Source of the DNA: Octadecabacter sp.
GTDB lineage: Bacteria; Pseudomonadota; Alphaproteobacteria; Rhodobacterales; Rhodobacteraceae
Length of the DNA: 49,192 nt
NCBI GenBank assembly: GCA_018608045.1
Contig: JABBAI010000193.1
Location: forward strand, 1-49,192
Direction: 5' to 3'
In this document: positions 17,574 to 26,632 of the stretch, one piece after another
Numbering within the stretch: the first letter of the stretch is position 1
Layout: each line of letters opens with the position of its first letter
Notes under the pieces: model-generated
What the model saw: the letters and a program-made list of their open reading frames with translations, nothing else
What the model was told of the DNA's origin: nothing
Databases searched by the model: none
Program-made: the position numbers and the translations under genes

Positions 17574-18181
17574 TGCGTAAGTTCGACGGGGCAGAATTGC
17601 TGATTGCCACGCACAATCGTGGGAAGTTAGAGGAGATTGCGGATTTGCTGTCTCCGTTCGGGGTCGCTGTGTCGTCCAACGCGGATCACGGTCTGCCAGA
17701 GCCAGAAGAAACAGAAACCACGTTTACCGGTAACGCGCGGATCAAGGCGCATGCCGCTGTAAAGGCAACGGGATTGCCTGCATTGTCCGACGACAGCGGG
17801 ATCACTGTTGACGGGTTGGGCGGTGCGCCGGGTGTCTATACAGCCGATTGGGCCGAAACACCGAACGGGCGTGATTTTGTCATGGCCATGACGCGGACAT
17901 GGAATGAGCTTGAAGCCGCAAATGCCCCGGAACCTCGCGCAGCGCAGTTTCGATGTTGTTTAGTTTTGGCGTGGCCGGACGGACATGACGAGGTTTTTGA
18001 AGGCGTCATGCCTGGCTGTTTGGTCTGGCCAATGCGCGGCAAGCAAGGCCATGGATATGATCCAGTTTTTCAACCGGATGGGTATGACATCACCTTTGGG
18101 GAAATGGATCGCTGGGAAAAGAACAAAATCAGCCACCGTGCAGATGCGTTCACCAAATTGATCGCTGGTTGCTTTGCCTGA
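17573..18181 (+). CDS. rdgB: XTP/dITP diphosphatase (RdgB/HAM1 family)
   Basis: A 202-residue HAM1-type pyrophosphatase that removes non-canonical purine nucleotides (XTP, dITP, ITP) before they reach DNA or RNA. Motifs are the N-terminal LLIATHNRGKLEEI, the acidic SDDSGITVDGLGGAPGVYTADWA and the C-terminal YDPVFQPDGYDITFGEM and SHRADAF. Its start overlaps the rph stop by one base and its end overlaps the hemW start by 8 nt, giving an rph-rdgB-hemW operon. Confidence 0.96.
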   Translation: MRKFDGAELLIATHNRGKLEEIADLLSPFGVAVSSNADHGLPEPEETETTFTGNARIKAHAAVKATGLPALSDDSGITVDGLGGAPGVYTADWAETPNGRDFVMAMTRTWNELEAANAPEPRAAQFRCCLVLAWPDGHDEVFEGVMPGCLVWPMRGKQGHGYDPVFQPDGYDITFGEMDRWEKNKISHRADAFTKLIAGCFA

Positions 18182-19310
18182 AACCGGGTTCGGCATCTAT
18201 ATCCACTGGCCGTTCTGTCAGGCGAAGTGTCCGTACTGTGATTTCAACTCTCACGTTGTGGCGTCGGTTGATCAGAGCAGATGGGCCGATGCGTTTGAAC
18301 GTGAACTGGACCGCGTTGCCGCCTTAACGAGTGATCGAATTCTAAACTCTGTGTTCTTTGGTGGTGGCACCCCCAGTTTGATGTCGGTTGCGACGGTGGA
18401 CCGAATTTTATCGCGCATTCGTAAGAACTGGCGGCTTTCGAACGATGTTGAAGTCACACTAGAAGCGAACCCAACGTCTATCGAGGCAGATCGTTTTGCG
18501 GGATATCACGCGGCCGGCGTCAACCGGGTGTCTGTCGGTGTTCAGGCGTTAAATGATCCAGATCTGAAGGCGCTTGGCCGGCTTCATTCAGCGAACGAGG
18601 CTTTGGCGGCGATTGACTTGGCTCGATCCACATTCGATCGCGTAAGTTTTGATCTAATCTATGCTCGCCAAAACCAAAGCGTTTCCGACTGGAGTGCAGA
18701 ACTTGATCGCGCGTTGAGCATGGAGCCAGACCACCTATCACTGTACCAACTGACCATTGAAGACGGGACAGCATTTGGTGACCGCTTTAAACGCGGGTTG
18801 TTGCGTGGGTTGCCAAATGAGGATTTAGGCGCCGACCTTTGGGATGTGACACAAGGTGCTTGTGAGGCAGCGGGGCTTCCTGCTTATGAAGTGTCTAATC
18901 ATGCCAAAACTGACGAAGCAAGCCGTCACAACCTGACATATTGGAGGTCCGGCGATTGGGCTGGCATTGGACCAGGGGCACACGGCAGATTAACGATCAA
19001 CGGTCAGAGATATGAAACGGTAGCCCCAAAAGCGCCGGGTGCATGGCTAGAAAAAGTGGGTGGTGACGAGGGAGGCGATATTGTATTTTCAGCGCTGACA
19101 TCGGAGGCCGTGACAGAAGAACGAGTGTTGATGGGGCTTCGGATGGCAGAGGGTGTCATAATGCCCAAGGACTGGATGGATAGTAAATCGTTTGAAATCA
19201 ATAATTTAAGTCAAGAAGGCTATCTAGAGTTATCCGAAGATCGGCTGTTCGTGACGGCCGCAGGACGGCCGGTTCTAAACGCAATTATCAATCGGCTTCT
19301 TTCAGACTAA
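18174..19310 (+). CDS. hemW: radical SAM heme chaperone HemW
   Basis: A 378-residue radical SAM protein of the HemW group (earlier annotated as oxygen-independent coproporphyrinogen oxidase-like). The [4Fe-4S] cluster motif CxxxCxxC is Cys15, Cys19, Cys22 in IYIHWPFCQAKCPYCDFN. HemN proper carries a longer N-terminus; the early position of the cluster and the rdgB linkage fit HemW, which inserts heme into respiratory proteins. I choose the TTG at 18174, inside the end of rdgB, because the conserved IYIHWPF starts only seven residues later and no ATG is available. Its stop overlaps parB on the other strand by 4 nt. Confidence 0.92.
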   Translation: MPETGFGIYIHWPFCQAKCPYCDFNSHVVASVDQSRWADAFERELDRVAALTSDRILNSVFFGGGTPSLMSVATVDRILSRIRKNWRLSNDVEVTLEANPTSIEADRFAGYHAAGVNRVSVGVQALNDPDLKALGRLHSANEALAAIDLARSTFDRVSFDLIYARQNQSVSDWSAELDRALSMEPDHLSLYQLTIEDGTAFGDRFKRGLLRGLPNEDLGADLWDVTQGACEAAGLPAYEVSNHAKTDEASRHNLTYWRSGDWAGIGPGAHGRLTINGQRYETVAPKAPGAWLEKVGGDEGGDIVFSALTSEAVTEERVLMGLRMAEGVIMPKDWMDSKSFEINNLSQEGYLELSEDRLFVTAAGRPVLNAIINRLLSD

Positions 19311-20194
19311 CCACCGGACAGTAAACGAAGCACATCATCAAGCTGTTCCAAATCACGGTAGTGAAGCACGACCTGACCGTTTTCTTTACCCGCAGCATGA
19401 TCAATGTTCACTTTCATACCAAGTTGTGCCGAAAGATCGCTTTCGATTTGAATGGTATCGGCATCCTTGGTCGACGCTCTTACCGTCTTTTTCTTAGGCG
19501 CGCTGAATTTGGTTGATTTCACCAATTTCTCAGCATTGCGCACGGATAGTCCCTTTTTCACAATCTCCGCGGCAAGCTTTTCGGCGTCCGGATGCCCCAC
19601 CAATGTACGGGCATGACCTGCGGAAAGCCGACCATCCGCCAGATAGCTCAAAACTGTGTCCGGCAATGTGAGGAGGCGCACCGAGTTCGCAATATGGCTA
19701 CGGCTTTTACCCAGTGCTGTACCCATTTCTTCCTGGGTGCGTCCAAACTTTTCCATCAGTTGCTTGTAACCCGCGGCCTCATCAACAGCATTCAGGTCGG
19801 AACGTTGAATGTTTTCAATGATCGCGACCTCGAGCACCTCCAAGTCACTGAAAGCGCGGACAATAACGGGAACTTCGTGAAGTTGGGCACGCTGTGCGGC
19901 GCGCCAACGTCTTTCACCCGCAACAATTTCGTATTTTCCGTTTGCGGATGGTCGTTCACGAACGATAAGTGGTTGAATGATACCCTTTTCAGCAATCGAC
20001 GCGGTCAAGTCATCCATCGCCTGATCATCAAACGTCCGACGGGGTTGATCGGGATTGGGGTAGATCTGATCTACATGAATCGCCCGATCAATGGCATCTC
20101 CTGCTGGTTTAGGGTCATTCGGCGCCGCAACATCAGACATAAGCGACGAGAGGCCACGCCCCAATCCACGGTTTGGTGTTTTTGGTTTGCTCAT
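19307..20194 (-). CDS. parB: chromosome partitioning protein ParB
   Basis: A 295-residue ParB/Spo0J-type CTPase that loads at parS and spreads to form the segregation complex. The N-terminus has a ParA-stimulating basic stretch (RGLGRGLSSLM), then the ParB/Srx domain with NPDQPRRTFD and the GERRWRAAQ motif, then ENIQRSDLNAVDEAAGY and the helix-turn-helix region around LGKSRSHIANSVRLL. The C-terminal part is the dimerisation domain. The start overlaps the parA stop (ATGA). Two perfect parS sites lie 1.4 and 3.3 kb away in rsmG and mnmG. Confidence 0.96.
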   Translation of the reverse strand: MSKPKTPNRGLGRGLSSLMSDVAAPNDPKPAGDAIDRAIHVDQIYPNPDQPRRTFDDQAMDDLTASIAEKGIIQPLIVRERPSANGKYEIVAGERRWRAAQRAQLHEVPVIVRAFSDLEVLEVAIIENIQRSDLNAVDEAAGYKQLMEKFGRTQEEMGTALGKSRSHIANSVRLLTLPDTVLSYLADGRLSAGHARTLVGHPDAEKLAAEIVKKGLSVRNAEKLVKSTKFSAPKKKTVRASTKDADTIQIESDLSAQLGMKVNIDHAAGKENGQVVLHYRDLEQLDDVLRLLSGG

Positions 20195-21009
20195 GACGCT
20201 CTCCGGCTTGGGGATGATTGTTCTTTATTGATAATTTCGGCAGCAAGTTCTGTATAAGCAACTGCACCCTTAGAGGCTGGATCATAGTCAATCACGGGCA
20301 GCGCGAATGACGGGGCTTCGCTAAGTCGGACATTTCTGGGGATAACTGTCTGAAACACGAGGTCCCCGAGGTTATTACGCGCATCCGCTTCGACCTGCTG
20401 GCACAAGTTATTGCGTTTGTCATACATCGTAAGAACGACCCCTTCGATGCGCAGATCCTCATTTGCTGTTTGCCGCACTTCGCGGATGGTCAGCATCAAT
20501 TGTGACAAACCTTCGAGCGCGAAGAATTCGCTCTGCAAAGGAACCACCACAGAGTCCGAGGCAATCATCGCATTAACCGTCAATATGTTGAGAGACGGTG
20601 GGCAATCTATCAAGATATAGTCTAGTTTCAGCTCATCAATGTCTGGCTGATGAAGCGCGTCGTACAGCATGAAGCTGCGTTTTTCATTCGATATCAAGTT
20701 AATATCGGCTGACGACAGGTCCGTGGTTGCCGGTATAATCAAGAGGTTTTCGACGCTTGTTGAAATTGCAGCGTCAGAGGGGAGGGCATCCCCTGTAAGA
20801 ACGTCATATGTCGTCACAGAACGCGTGGCGACGTCAACTCCGAGGCCCGTTGATGCATTTCCCTGGGGGTCTAGATCAATCAACAAAACACGACGACCAG
20901 TGCGCGCAAGTGATGCGCCTAGGTTGATCGTTGTTGTCGTTTTACCAACGCCACCTTTTTGGTTGGCGACAGAAATGATTTTTGGGTTTGTCGTGCGGCT
21001 AAGATTCAC
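20191..21009 (-). CDS. parA: chromosome partitioning ATPase ParA
   Basis: A 272-residue ParA-type ATPase that moves ParB-parS complexes to the cell poles. The deviant Walker A motif KGGVGKTTT starts at Lys18, with the Walker A' region LLIDLDPQGNASTGLG and Walker B-like YILIDCPPSLNILTVNA. The start is a GTG at 21009, 10 nt before the rsmG stop, preceded by AGGA at 9 nt; the frame stays open to 21045, but that extension would lie wholly in rsmG. It is co-transcribed with rsmG and parB. Confidence 0.95.
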   Translation of the reverse strand: MNLSRTTNPKIISVANQKGGVGKTTTTINLGASLARTGRRVLLIDLDPQGNASTGLGVDVATRSVTTYDVLTGDALPSDAAISTSVENLLIIPATTDLSSADINLISNEKRSFMLYDALHQPDIDELKLDYILIDCPPSLNILTVNAMIASDSVVVPLQSEFFALEGLSQLMLTIREVRQTANEDLRIEGVVLTMYDKRNNLCQQVEADARNNLGDLVFQTVIPRNVRLSEAPSFALPVIDYDPASKGAVAYTELAAEIINKEQSSPSRRAS

Positions 21010-21622
21010 GGACTCGTATCCTCGAAAGTTCAAGCACCCGAGCATCTGGACTTGTGCTGCTCAAGTGCGAATTGCAGTCAAACTGCCAATTTTTCATGGC
21101 TGCGTCGAGTTCTTCTTGAAATTTTACACCCTTGGAAAACAACGCGACGCCTGAGGGATCCAAAAGTCTTTCGGCATGAACCAACAAATCAGGCAGAGAC
21201 GCGAGAGCACGGGCGCTGATGACATGCGTAGGTTCAATATCAATAGATTCGATCCGCTTATTGAGGACAGTTACGTTTAGCAGCGATAACTCCCTGCGGA
21301 CTGTGTTCAGAAACAACGACTTGCGCGTATCACTTTCAACTAAAGTAACTTGCTGATCAGGACGAGCGAGCATGGCAATCACAATACCAGGAAGGCCGGC
21401 TCCGCTACCGATATCAATCCAGCGGGTCCAATTCGGTGATGCATATTGAAAAACTTGGGCACTATCGATAATATGGCGATCCCACATATCATTAACGGTA
21501 TTCGGCGCGATTAGATTAATACGCTTTGTCCACTTAGCAATGAGCTCACAATAGGTATGGAGTTTTTCGATTGTTTCACGTGAAACATCCAAACCGTTAA
21601 GCTGCGTATTATCGGCCATCAT
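20999..21622 (-). CDS. rsmG: 16S rRNA (guanine527-N7)-methyltransferase RsmG
   Basis: A 207-residue SAM-dependent methyltransferase (GidB) that makes m7G527 in 16S rRNA; its loss gives low-level streptomycin resistance. The SAM motif is [17 protein letters not shown]. An early segment [11 protein letters not shown] is encoded by a perfect parS site (21572-21587), a feature common in this gene in alphaproteobacteria. The start ATG overlaps the mnmG stop (ATGA). Length is typical. Confidence 0.95.
   Translation of the reverse strand: MMADNTQLNGLDVSRETIEKLHTYCELIAKWTKRINLIAPNTVNDMWDRHIIDSAQVFQYASPNWTRWIDIGSGAGLPGIVIAMLARPDQQVTLVESDTRKSLFLNTVRRELSLLNVTVLNKRIESIDIEPTHVISARALASLPDLLVHAERLLDPSGVALFSKGVKFQEELDAAMKNWQFDCNSHLSSTSPDARVLELSRIRVRES
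21572..21587. promoter_or_regulatory. parS site 1 (inside rsmG)
   Basis: The 16-bp palindrome TGTTTCACGTGAAACA is a perfect match to the bacterial parS consensus bound by ParB. It lies within the rsmG coding sequence, 1.4 kb from the start of parB and about 4.5 kb from the presumed oriC. Confidence 0.96.
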
Positions 21623-23496
21623 GATGCAGAAGCGATCTGCTGGGTTTTCTTAATCTCAGCTGCGATCAACATCAAAGCCGCGGGAGTGATGCCATCAATC
21701 CGTGCAGCCTGCGCGAGGTCGTCCGGCATTGCTAGATTGAGCTTTGACTTAAGCTCATTAGAAAGCCCATCGATGCCATCGTAGCGTAAATAGTTTGGTA
21801 TCTTCTTATCGCTATCACGCTTTAATGCGGCAACATCATTCTTTTGGCGTTCAACGTAATTCGAATACAGCGCATCTCGTTCAAGCTGAATCGCTATTTC
21901 TTGCGTAATTTCAGACACTTTCGGGGACAAAGAAGACAGAGACGCAAGTTCCGTTCCAGCAATCGTCAACGCCTCATAAAGTGATCTTTTCGGTCCATCG
22001 GGGCTAACTCTGACTCCGAGCGCGCTTAATTCCCGCGAAGATGCTTTGATATTCTGAAGCTCCGTTCGCCCATCGTTAAGCGCTTCGAGCTTTTTGCTGA
22101 AGGTCATCCAACGATCGTTTTCAACACAACCGACTTCATAGCCAAACTCTGTTAATCTCTGATCCGCATTATCTGCGCGAAGGGACAGCCGATACTCTGC
22201 GCGGGATGTGAACATGCGGTAAGGTTCTGTAACGCCACGCACCGTCAAATCATCGACCATAACCCCGATGTAAGATGTGGATCTATCAAAGAGAACGGGT
22301 TCGTTGCCCTTAACCGAAGCGGCCGCGTTCAAGCCTGCGACAAGGCCCTGAGCAGCAGCTTCCTCATAACCCGTCGTGCCATTTATCTGACCCGCGAGAT
22401 AGAGGGATGAAATTGACTTTAATTCTAAGGCCGTGCTCAGCCCGCGCGGATCAATGTAGTCATATTCGATCGCATAGCCGGGCTGTAGAATTACTGCTTG
22501 TTCCAGCCCAACGATTGAGTGCACGTAGTCTTCTTGCACATCGATAGGCAATGACGTTGAAATTCCGTTCGGATAGATGGTTTGGTCAGTCAGACCTTCT
22601 GGTTCCAGAAATATCTGGTGGGCGTCTTTGTCAGCAAACCGCACTACTTTGTCTTCGATAGAAGGGCAATATCGAGGGCCTACGCCGTCAATATAGCCAC
22701 CATACATTGCTGATCGGGAAAGATTTTTTTCAATTATATCATGAGTTTGCGCATTCGTATAAGTGATTCCGCATGAAATCTGCTTTGCAAAGCGATCCTT
22801 ATGCATGAAAGAAAACAGCTCTGGAACTTCGTCCGCTTCTTGCTTTTCCAAGCCGGACCAATCAATTGACCGCCCGTCTAGGCGCGGTGGAGTGCCTGTC
22901 TTCAGCCGGCCCATGCGCAGTCCGTAATCAGACAAGCGTATCGCCAGTGCCTCTGACGGATCATCGCCCATGCGGCCGCCAGGTTTGGCCATGTCGCCAA
23001 TATAAATAATACCGCGTAGGAATGTTCCTGAGGTTAGGATGACGGCCTCAGCAGAAATTTTCGATCCGTCTTTAAGAACAATACCTGTCGCACGGTCACC
23101 CGACATCAAAAGGTCAATGACTTCGCCTTCAAAAACATCCAAATTAGATCGCTCAGACGTCATCTTTTGCATCGACGTACGATACAAAGCCCGATCCGCT
23201 TGTGTTCTCGGCCCTTGTACAGCAGGCCCTTTCTTACGATTGAGTAGACGGAACTGAATGCCTGAATGATCAGCGGCACGGCCCATCACGCCATCAAGCG
23301 CATCAATTTCGCGTACAAGATGCCCTTTACCAAGACCGCCAATCGCCGGATTGCACGACATGACGCCAATGTCTGACGTACGCAGTGTGATCAAAAGCGT
23401 AGATACGCCTGACCGCGCGGCCGCGTGCGCAGCTTCACATCCCGCATGACCGCCGCCAATTACAATGACATCAAATGCATGTTTCACGTGAAACAA
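21619..23496 (-). CDS. mnmG: tRNA uridine-5-carboxymethylaminomethyl modification enzyme MnmG
   Basis: A 625-residue MnmG (GidA), the FAD-dependent partner of MnmE in forming cmnm5U34 in tRNAs. The N-terminal dinucleotide-binding motif is [19 protein letters not shown]; other family blocks are [22 protein letters not shown] and [14 protein letters not shown]. The first six residues MFHVKH are encoded by a parS site, as in many alphaproteobacteria. It starts 3 nt after the mnmE stop and overlaps rsmG by 4 nt. Length is normal. Confidence 0.97.
   Translation of the reverse strand: MFHVKHAFDVIVIGGGHAGCEAAHAAARSGVSTLLITLRTSDIGVMSCNPAIGGLGKGHLVREIDALDGVMGRAADHSGIQFRLLNRKKGPAVQGPRTQADRALYRTSMQKMTSERSNLDVFEGEVIDLLMSGDRATGIVLKDGSKISAEAVILTSGTFLRGIIYIGDMAKPGGRMGDDPSEALAIRLSDYGLRMGRLKTGTPPRLDGRSIDWSGLEKQEADEVPELFSFMHKDRFAKQISCGITYTNAQTHDIIEKNLSRSAMYGGYIDGVGPRYCPSIEDKVVRFADKDAHQIFLEPEGLTDQTIYPNGISTSLPIDVQEDYVHSIVGLEQAVILQPGYAIEYDYIDPRGLSTALELKSISSLYLAGQINGTTGYEEAAAQGLVAGLNAAASVKGNEPVLFDRSTSYIGVMVDDLTVRGVTEPYRMFTSRAEYRLSLRADNADQRLTEFGYEVGCVENDRWMTFSKKLEALNDGRTELQNIKASSRELSALGVRVSPDGPKRSLYEALTIAGTELASLSSLSPKVSEITQEIAIQLERDALYSNYVERQKNDVAALKRDSDKKIPNYLRYDGIDGLSNELKSKLNLAMPDDLAQAARIDGITPAALMLIAAEIKKTQQIASAS
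23480..23495. promoter_or_regulatory. parS site 2 (start of mnmG)
   Basis: A second perfect 16-bp TGTTTCACGTGAAACA palindrome, at codons 1 to 6 of mnmG, 1.9 kb from parS site 1 and about 2.6 kb from the presumed oriC. Confidence 0.96.
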
Positions 23497-23499
23497 TCC

Positions 23500-24786
23500 T
23501 TATTTACCGATGCAAAAGCTTGAGAAAATCTCACCTAGCACATTTTCTACATCAACGCGACCGATCAAACTGTCCAGCGCTCTTATAGCAAGTCGAAGGT
23601 CTTCCGCCAAAAGGTCTACGGGTGTGTCATTCGTTAACAACCCATCCAATACATCTTTCAACGCAACATTCGCTTTTGATAACGTCTGCTCATGTCTGGT
23701 GCGTGTGGCGGTTCCTGCACCTGCAACTTGCTCGCTCAAATACCGGGAAATTTGGGCAAGAAGCTGATCAACACCATCACCTGTCAGCCCCGAAATACCG
23801 TTTGCAGCTGGGTCAACACGGGAGTCCCGCTTGGATTGCACCCATATATCAAGTCCGACGCCTTCGTCTCCCTCATGCACCGTCGGATCATCAACCAAGT
23901 GAACACGCACATCCGCCGCTTGCGCACGAAGCTTGCCGCGTTCAATCCCGATTTCTTCCAAAACATCTGTAGACGAACGAAGGCCCGCTGTATCAAGGAC
24001 CGTTACTGGGAGCCCTTCGAGGTCCATTTTTACCTCTATCACATCCCGCGTTGTCCCTGCGATATCCGATGTAATCGCAGCGTCCCGACCAGCCAACCTA
24101 TTGAGAAGTGTAGATTTTCCAGAATTTGGTGGACCGACAAGCGCCACTTCAAACCCATCTCTCACACGTTCACGAACACGCACGCCTGCAGCTTCATGCG
24201 CAACCTCTTGCGCGACGGCTGTCACGAGGTCCCGAACTTCGGGGTAGACGTCTATTGGCACGTCTTCGTCGACGAAATCAATCGTTGCTTCCAATAATGC
24301 CGCCGCCCGCACCAGTTTGATCCGCCAAACAGACGCCAGATCACCGAGAGCACCGTTGAAGACGCGAACAGCTTGCCGGCGTTGGCTTTCTGTTTCGGCA
24401 TCAATCAAATCTGCAAGACCCTCGACCTGGGCCAAATCCAGCATACCGTTTTCCATGGCACGTCTGGTGAATTCACCTGGTTCCGCCAATCGAAGGCCAA
24501 GCTCACCCAAACGGCGCAAGAGAGCCAATGTAATCGCAGGGGATCCGTGGCATTGAAGCTCCACTACTTGCTCACCGGTGAAACTGCGACCTTCAGCGAA
24601 GCTAATTGCAAAGGCTTCGTCGATCAGTGTGCCGTCTGCATCTAACAACCGGACAAGTTTGCGATCATGCTCACCGATGACGGCACCCATTTTTGCACAA
24701 ATAGAAACCGCTTCAGAGCCGGACACCCGAACAACTGCAACCCCAGCTTTACCCGCTGCTGTGGCTAATGCAAAAATTGTGTCCAT
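23500..24786 (-). CDS. mnmE: tRNA modification GTPase MnmE
   Basis: A 428-residue MnmE (TrmE), the GTPase partner of MnmG. N-terminal tetrahydrofolate-binding domain (MDTIFALATAAGKAGVAVVRVSG), then an embedded G domain: G1 GPPNSGKST near residue 220, G2 TSDIAGTTRDV, G3 DTAGLR. The G4 position, normally NKxD, reads SKRD near residue 317. The C-terminal FCIGK keeps the catalytic Cys of the C-[IL]-G-K motif. It is shorter than the E. coli protein (454). The gene lies 30 nt after rho and 3 nt before mnmG. Confidence 0.96.
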   Translation of the reverse strand: MDTIFALATAAGKAGVAVVRVSGSEAVSICAKMGAVIGEHDRKLVRLLDADGTLIDEAFAISFAEGRSFTGEQVVELQCHGSPAITLALLRRLGELGLRLAEPGEFTRRAMENGMLDLAQVEGLADLIDAETESQRRQAVRVFNGALGDLASVWRIKLVRAAALLEATIDFVDEDVPIDVYPEVRDLVTAVAQEVAHEAAGVRVRERVRDGFEVALVGPPNSGKSTLLNRLAGRDAAITSDIAGTTRDVIEVKMDLEGLPVTVLDTAGLRSSTDVLEEIGIERGKLRAQAADVRVHLVDDPTVHEGDEGVGLDIWVQSKRDSRVDPAANGISGLTGDGVDQLLAQISRYLSEQVAGAGTATRTRHEQTLSKANVALKDVLDGLLTNDTPVDLLAEDLRLAIRALDSLIGRVDVENVLGEIFSSFCIGK

Positions 24787-24816
24787 ACTACTAACCTATT
24801 GTATTAGAACAATAAG

Positions 24817-26118
24817 TTACGTGTTCATCGAGTCGAAGAAGTCTGAATTTGTCTTCGTTTGCTTGAGCTTTGAAATTAAGAACTCGATCGCGTCTGTTGT
24901 TCCCATCGGGTTCAAAATACGACGCAACACGTAGGTCTTTTGAAGATCAATCTTATCAATCAACAGGTCTTCTTTGCGGGTGCCCGACTTCAGGATGTCC
25001 ATCGCAGGGAAGACCCGTTTATCTGCGATCTTACGATCCAGAACGATTTCAGAATTACCGGTGCCTTTGAATTCCTCAAAGATAACTTCGTCCATGCGGC
25101 TGCCTGTATCGATCAACGCTGTCGCAATAATCGTCAGTGAGCCACCTTCTTCGATGTTACGAGCAGCACCAAAAAAACGTTTTGGGCGTTGCAATGCGTT
25201 CGCGTCCACACCACCTGTCAGAACCTTACCAGAGGACGGCACAGTCGTGTTAAAGGCGCGGCCAAGGCGCGTGATTGAGTCCAGCAGGATGACAACATCG
25301 CGCTTATGTTCGACTAAACGTTTGGCTTTTTCGATGACCATTTCAGACACAGCCACGTGGCGCGTCGCTGGTTCGTCAAATGTGGAGGACACAACTTCAC
25401 CCTTAACGGAGCGCTGCATGTCAGTGACTTCTTCTGGGCGTTCATCGATCAAAAGAACGATCAAATAGCATTCAGGGTGATTGGCAGCGATTGAATGGGC
25501 GATGTTTTGCAGTAGGACCGTTTTACCAGTCCGTGGAGGTGCCACGATCAACGAACGCTGACCTTTACCAATTGGCGCCACGAGGTCGATGATTCGCGCA
25601 GACCGGTCCTTCATAGTTGGATCAGCGGTTTCCATGATAAGGCGTTCATCAGGATACAGCGGTGTCAGATTCTCAAAGGCAACTTTATGCTTTGCCCGTT
25701 CTGGTTCTTCGAAATTTATTTTTTCAACCTTCGTCAAGGCGAAGTAGCGCTCAGTTTCCGATGGTTCCTGAATGACGCCTTCAACCGTATCCCCGGTACG
25801 CAAAGACAGCTGGCGGATCATATCGGGGGAGACGTAAATATCATCTGGACCCGGCAGATAGTTCGCCTCAGGGGACCGTAAAAAACCAAACCCGTCTTGT
25901 AAGACTTCGAGGACACCGTCGCCGCCGATAACCCAATCATCCTCGGCCCGCTCTTTCAGGATCGAGAACATCATATCGCCTTTGCGCATCGTTGACGCAT
26001 TCTCGATCTCAAGCTCTTCGGCCAATGACAAAAGATCTTTCGGGCTTTGCGCCTTTAAGTCAGCAAGGTTCAAGCGATCAGTTGGCTCACCAATCTCTGG
26101 TGTTACATCATCGGACAT
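24817..26118 (-). CDS. rho: transcription termination factor Rho
   Basis: A 433-residue Rho, the RNA-dependent hexameric ATPase that ends transcription. The N-terminal RNA-binding fold reads [33 protein letters not shown], then the ATPase with Walker [12 protein letters not shown] (near residue 193), Walker [17 protein letters not shown] and the Q/R loops. The start ATG at 26118 follows GGAG at about 7 nt; an upstream ATG at 26151 has no such site. It is the first gene after the presumed origin on the left side. Many gene ends in this window overlap or lack hairpins, so Rho-dependent termination is probably important here. Confidence 0.97.
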   Translation of the reverse strand: MSDDVTPEIGEPTDRLNLADLKAQSPKDLLSLAEELEIENASTMRKGDMMFSILKERAEDDWVIGGDGVLEVLQDGFGFLRSPEANYLPGPDDIYVSPDMIRQLSLRTGDTVEGVIQEPSETERYFALTKVEKINFEEPERAKHKVAFENLTPLYPDERLIMETADPTMKDRSARIIDLVAPIGKGQRSLIVAPPRTGKTVLLQNIAHSIAANHPECYLIVLLIDERPEEVTDMQRSVKGEVVSSTFDEPATRHVAVSEMVIEKAKRLVEHKRDVVILLDSITRLGRAFNTTVPSSGKVLTGGVDANALQRPKRFFGAARNIEEGGSLTIIATALIDTGSRMDEVIFEEFKGTGNSEIVLDRKIADKRVFPAMDILKSGTRKEDLLIDKIDLQKTYVLRRILNPMGTTDAIEFLISKLKQTKTNSDFFDSMNT

Positions 26119-26314
26119 CAGGGTCTCCGGCCAAGTTGATGGCCTTTTCATAGTAAAATCTGGAAAATACCATTCGGATGAACGGTTAAGGTGTCCTAAG
26201 ACCTCTTGGCATTCCTGTCAATTCAGACAGCACTACCTTTTCAAGAGAGTTCGGTCGGTCCCGTTTACTTTCTTACAATTAAAAAGAATATAAAGGTGAT
26301 TGTAGTAGTGGTGC

Positions 26315-26323
26315 TGTGGATAT
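26315..26323 (-). promoter_or_regulatory. DnaA-box-like 9-mer
   Basis: TGTGGATAT, that is ATATCCACA on the minus strand, one mismatch from TTATCCACA. In the presumed oriC, next to an AT-rich block. Confidence 0.45.
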
Positions 26324-26479
26324 TGTTCCTGAACCGAGTGCCCCACAGATTTGTCCGCATGTTTGGTGAAAGGATGTTCGGTAGGAAGATGAACATCTTT
26401 ATTCTAAGCTGTTGTTATAATTGGTGATATCAATCAAATATCAACTTGTCCCGTGGTGGTAATTGAGTCCGTGCTTGTT

Positions 26480-26488
26480 TTATCCCCA
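26480..26488 (+). promoter_or_regulatory. DnaA-box-like 9-mer
   Basis: TTATCCCCA, one mismatch from TTATCCACA. It faces an inverted GGGGATAA at 26512-26519, giving a pair of TTATCCCC units in opposite orientation with 24 bp between them. Confidence 0.45.
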
Positions 26489-26632
26489 GCCTGGATTCTT
26501 CCTTACCCCAAGGGGATAACAGAGTATGAAACTGGGACAGCTCGCATAACTTTTGAGAACTGGCTGTTAGGTTGCTCTTAACCTCATTTCACCCCATGAC
26601 GTATGCACGCGATCATCCACGGGGATATCCAC

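Larger units (their letters stand above)
26119..26632. other. oriC: presumed chromosomal replication origin (oriC)
   Basis: This 514-bp stretch between rho and maf is the longest gene-free part of the window and holds no convincing coding frame. It is AT-rich in two blocks (about 26265-26300 and 26400-26445). It has DnaA-box-like 9-mers with one mismatch to TTATCCACA: TGTGGATAT at 26315-26323 (reverse), TTATCCCCA at 26480-26488 and ATATCCACA at 26625-26633, plus an inverted GGGGATAA at 26512-26519. Small repeats include ATATCAA twice (26427 and 26438) and the palindrome AAGATG-AA-CATCTT at 26386-26399. The gene order rho ... maf-aroE-coaE-dnaQ-secB flanks the experimentally known origin in several alphaproteobacteria, genes diverge from it, and parS/parAB is close. 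No classic tandem box array was found, so the exact initiation site is unsure. Confidence 0.62.

Noticed and set aside
26279-26293. TTAA-N7-ATAA in the presumed oriC as a CtrA site
   Set aside because: One mismatch in an AT-rich stretch is expected by chance; no second copy in register.
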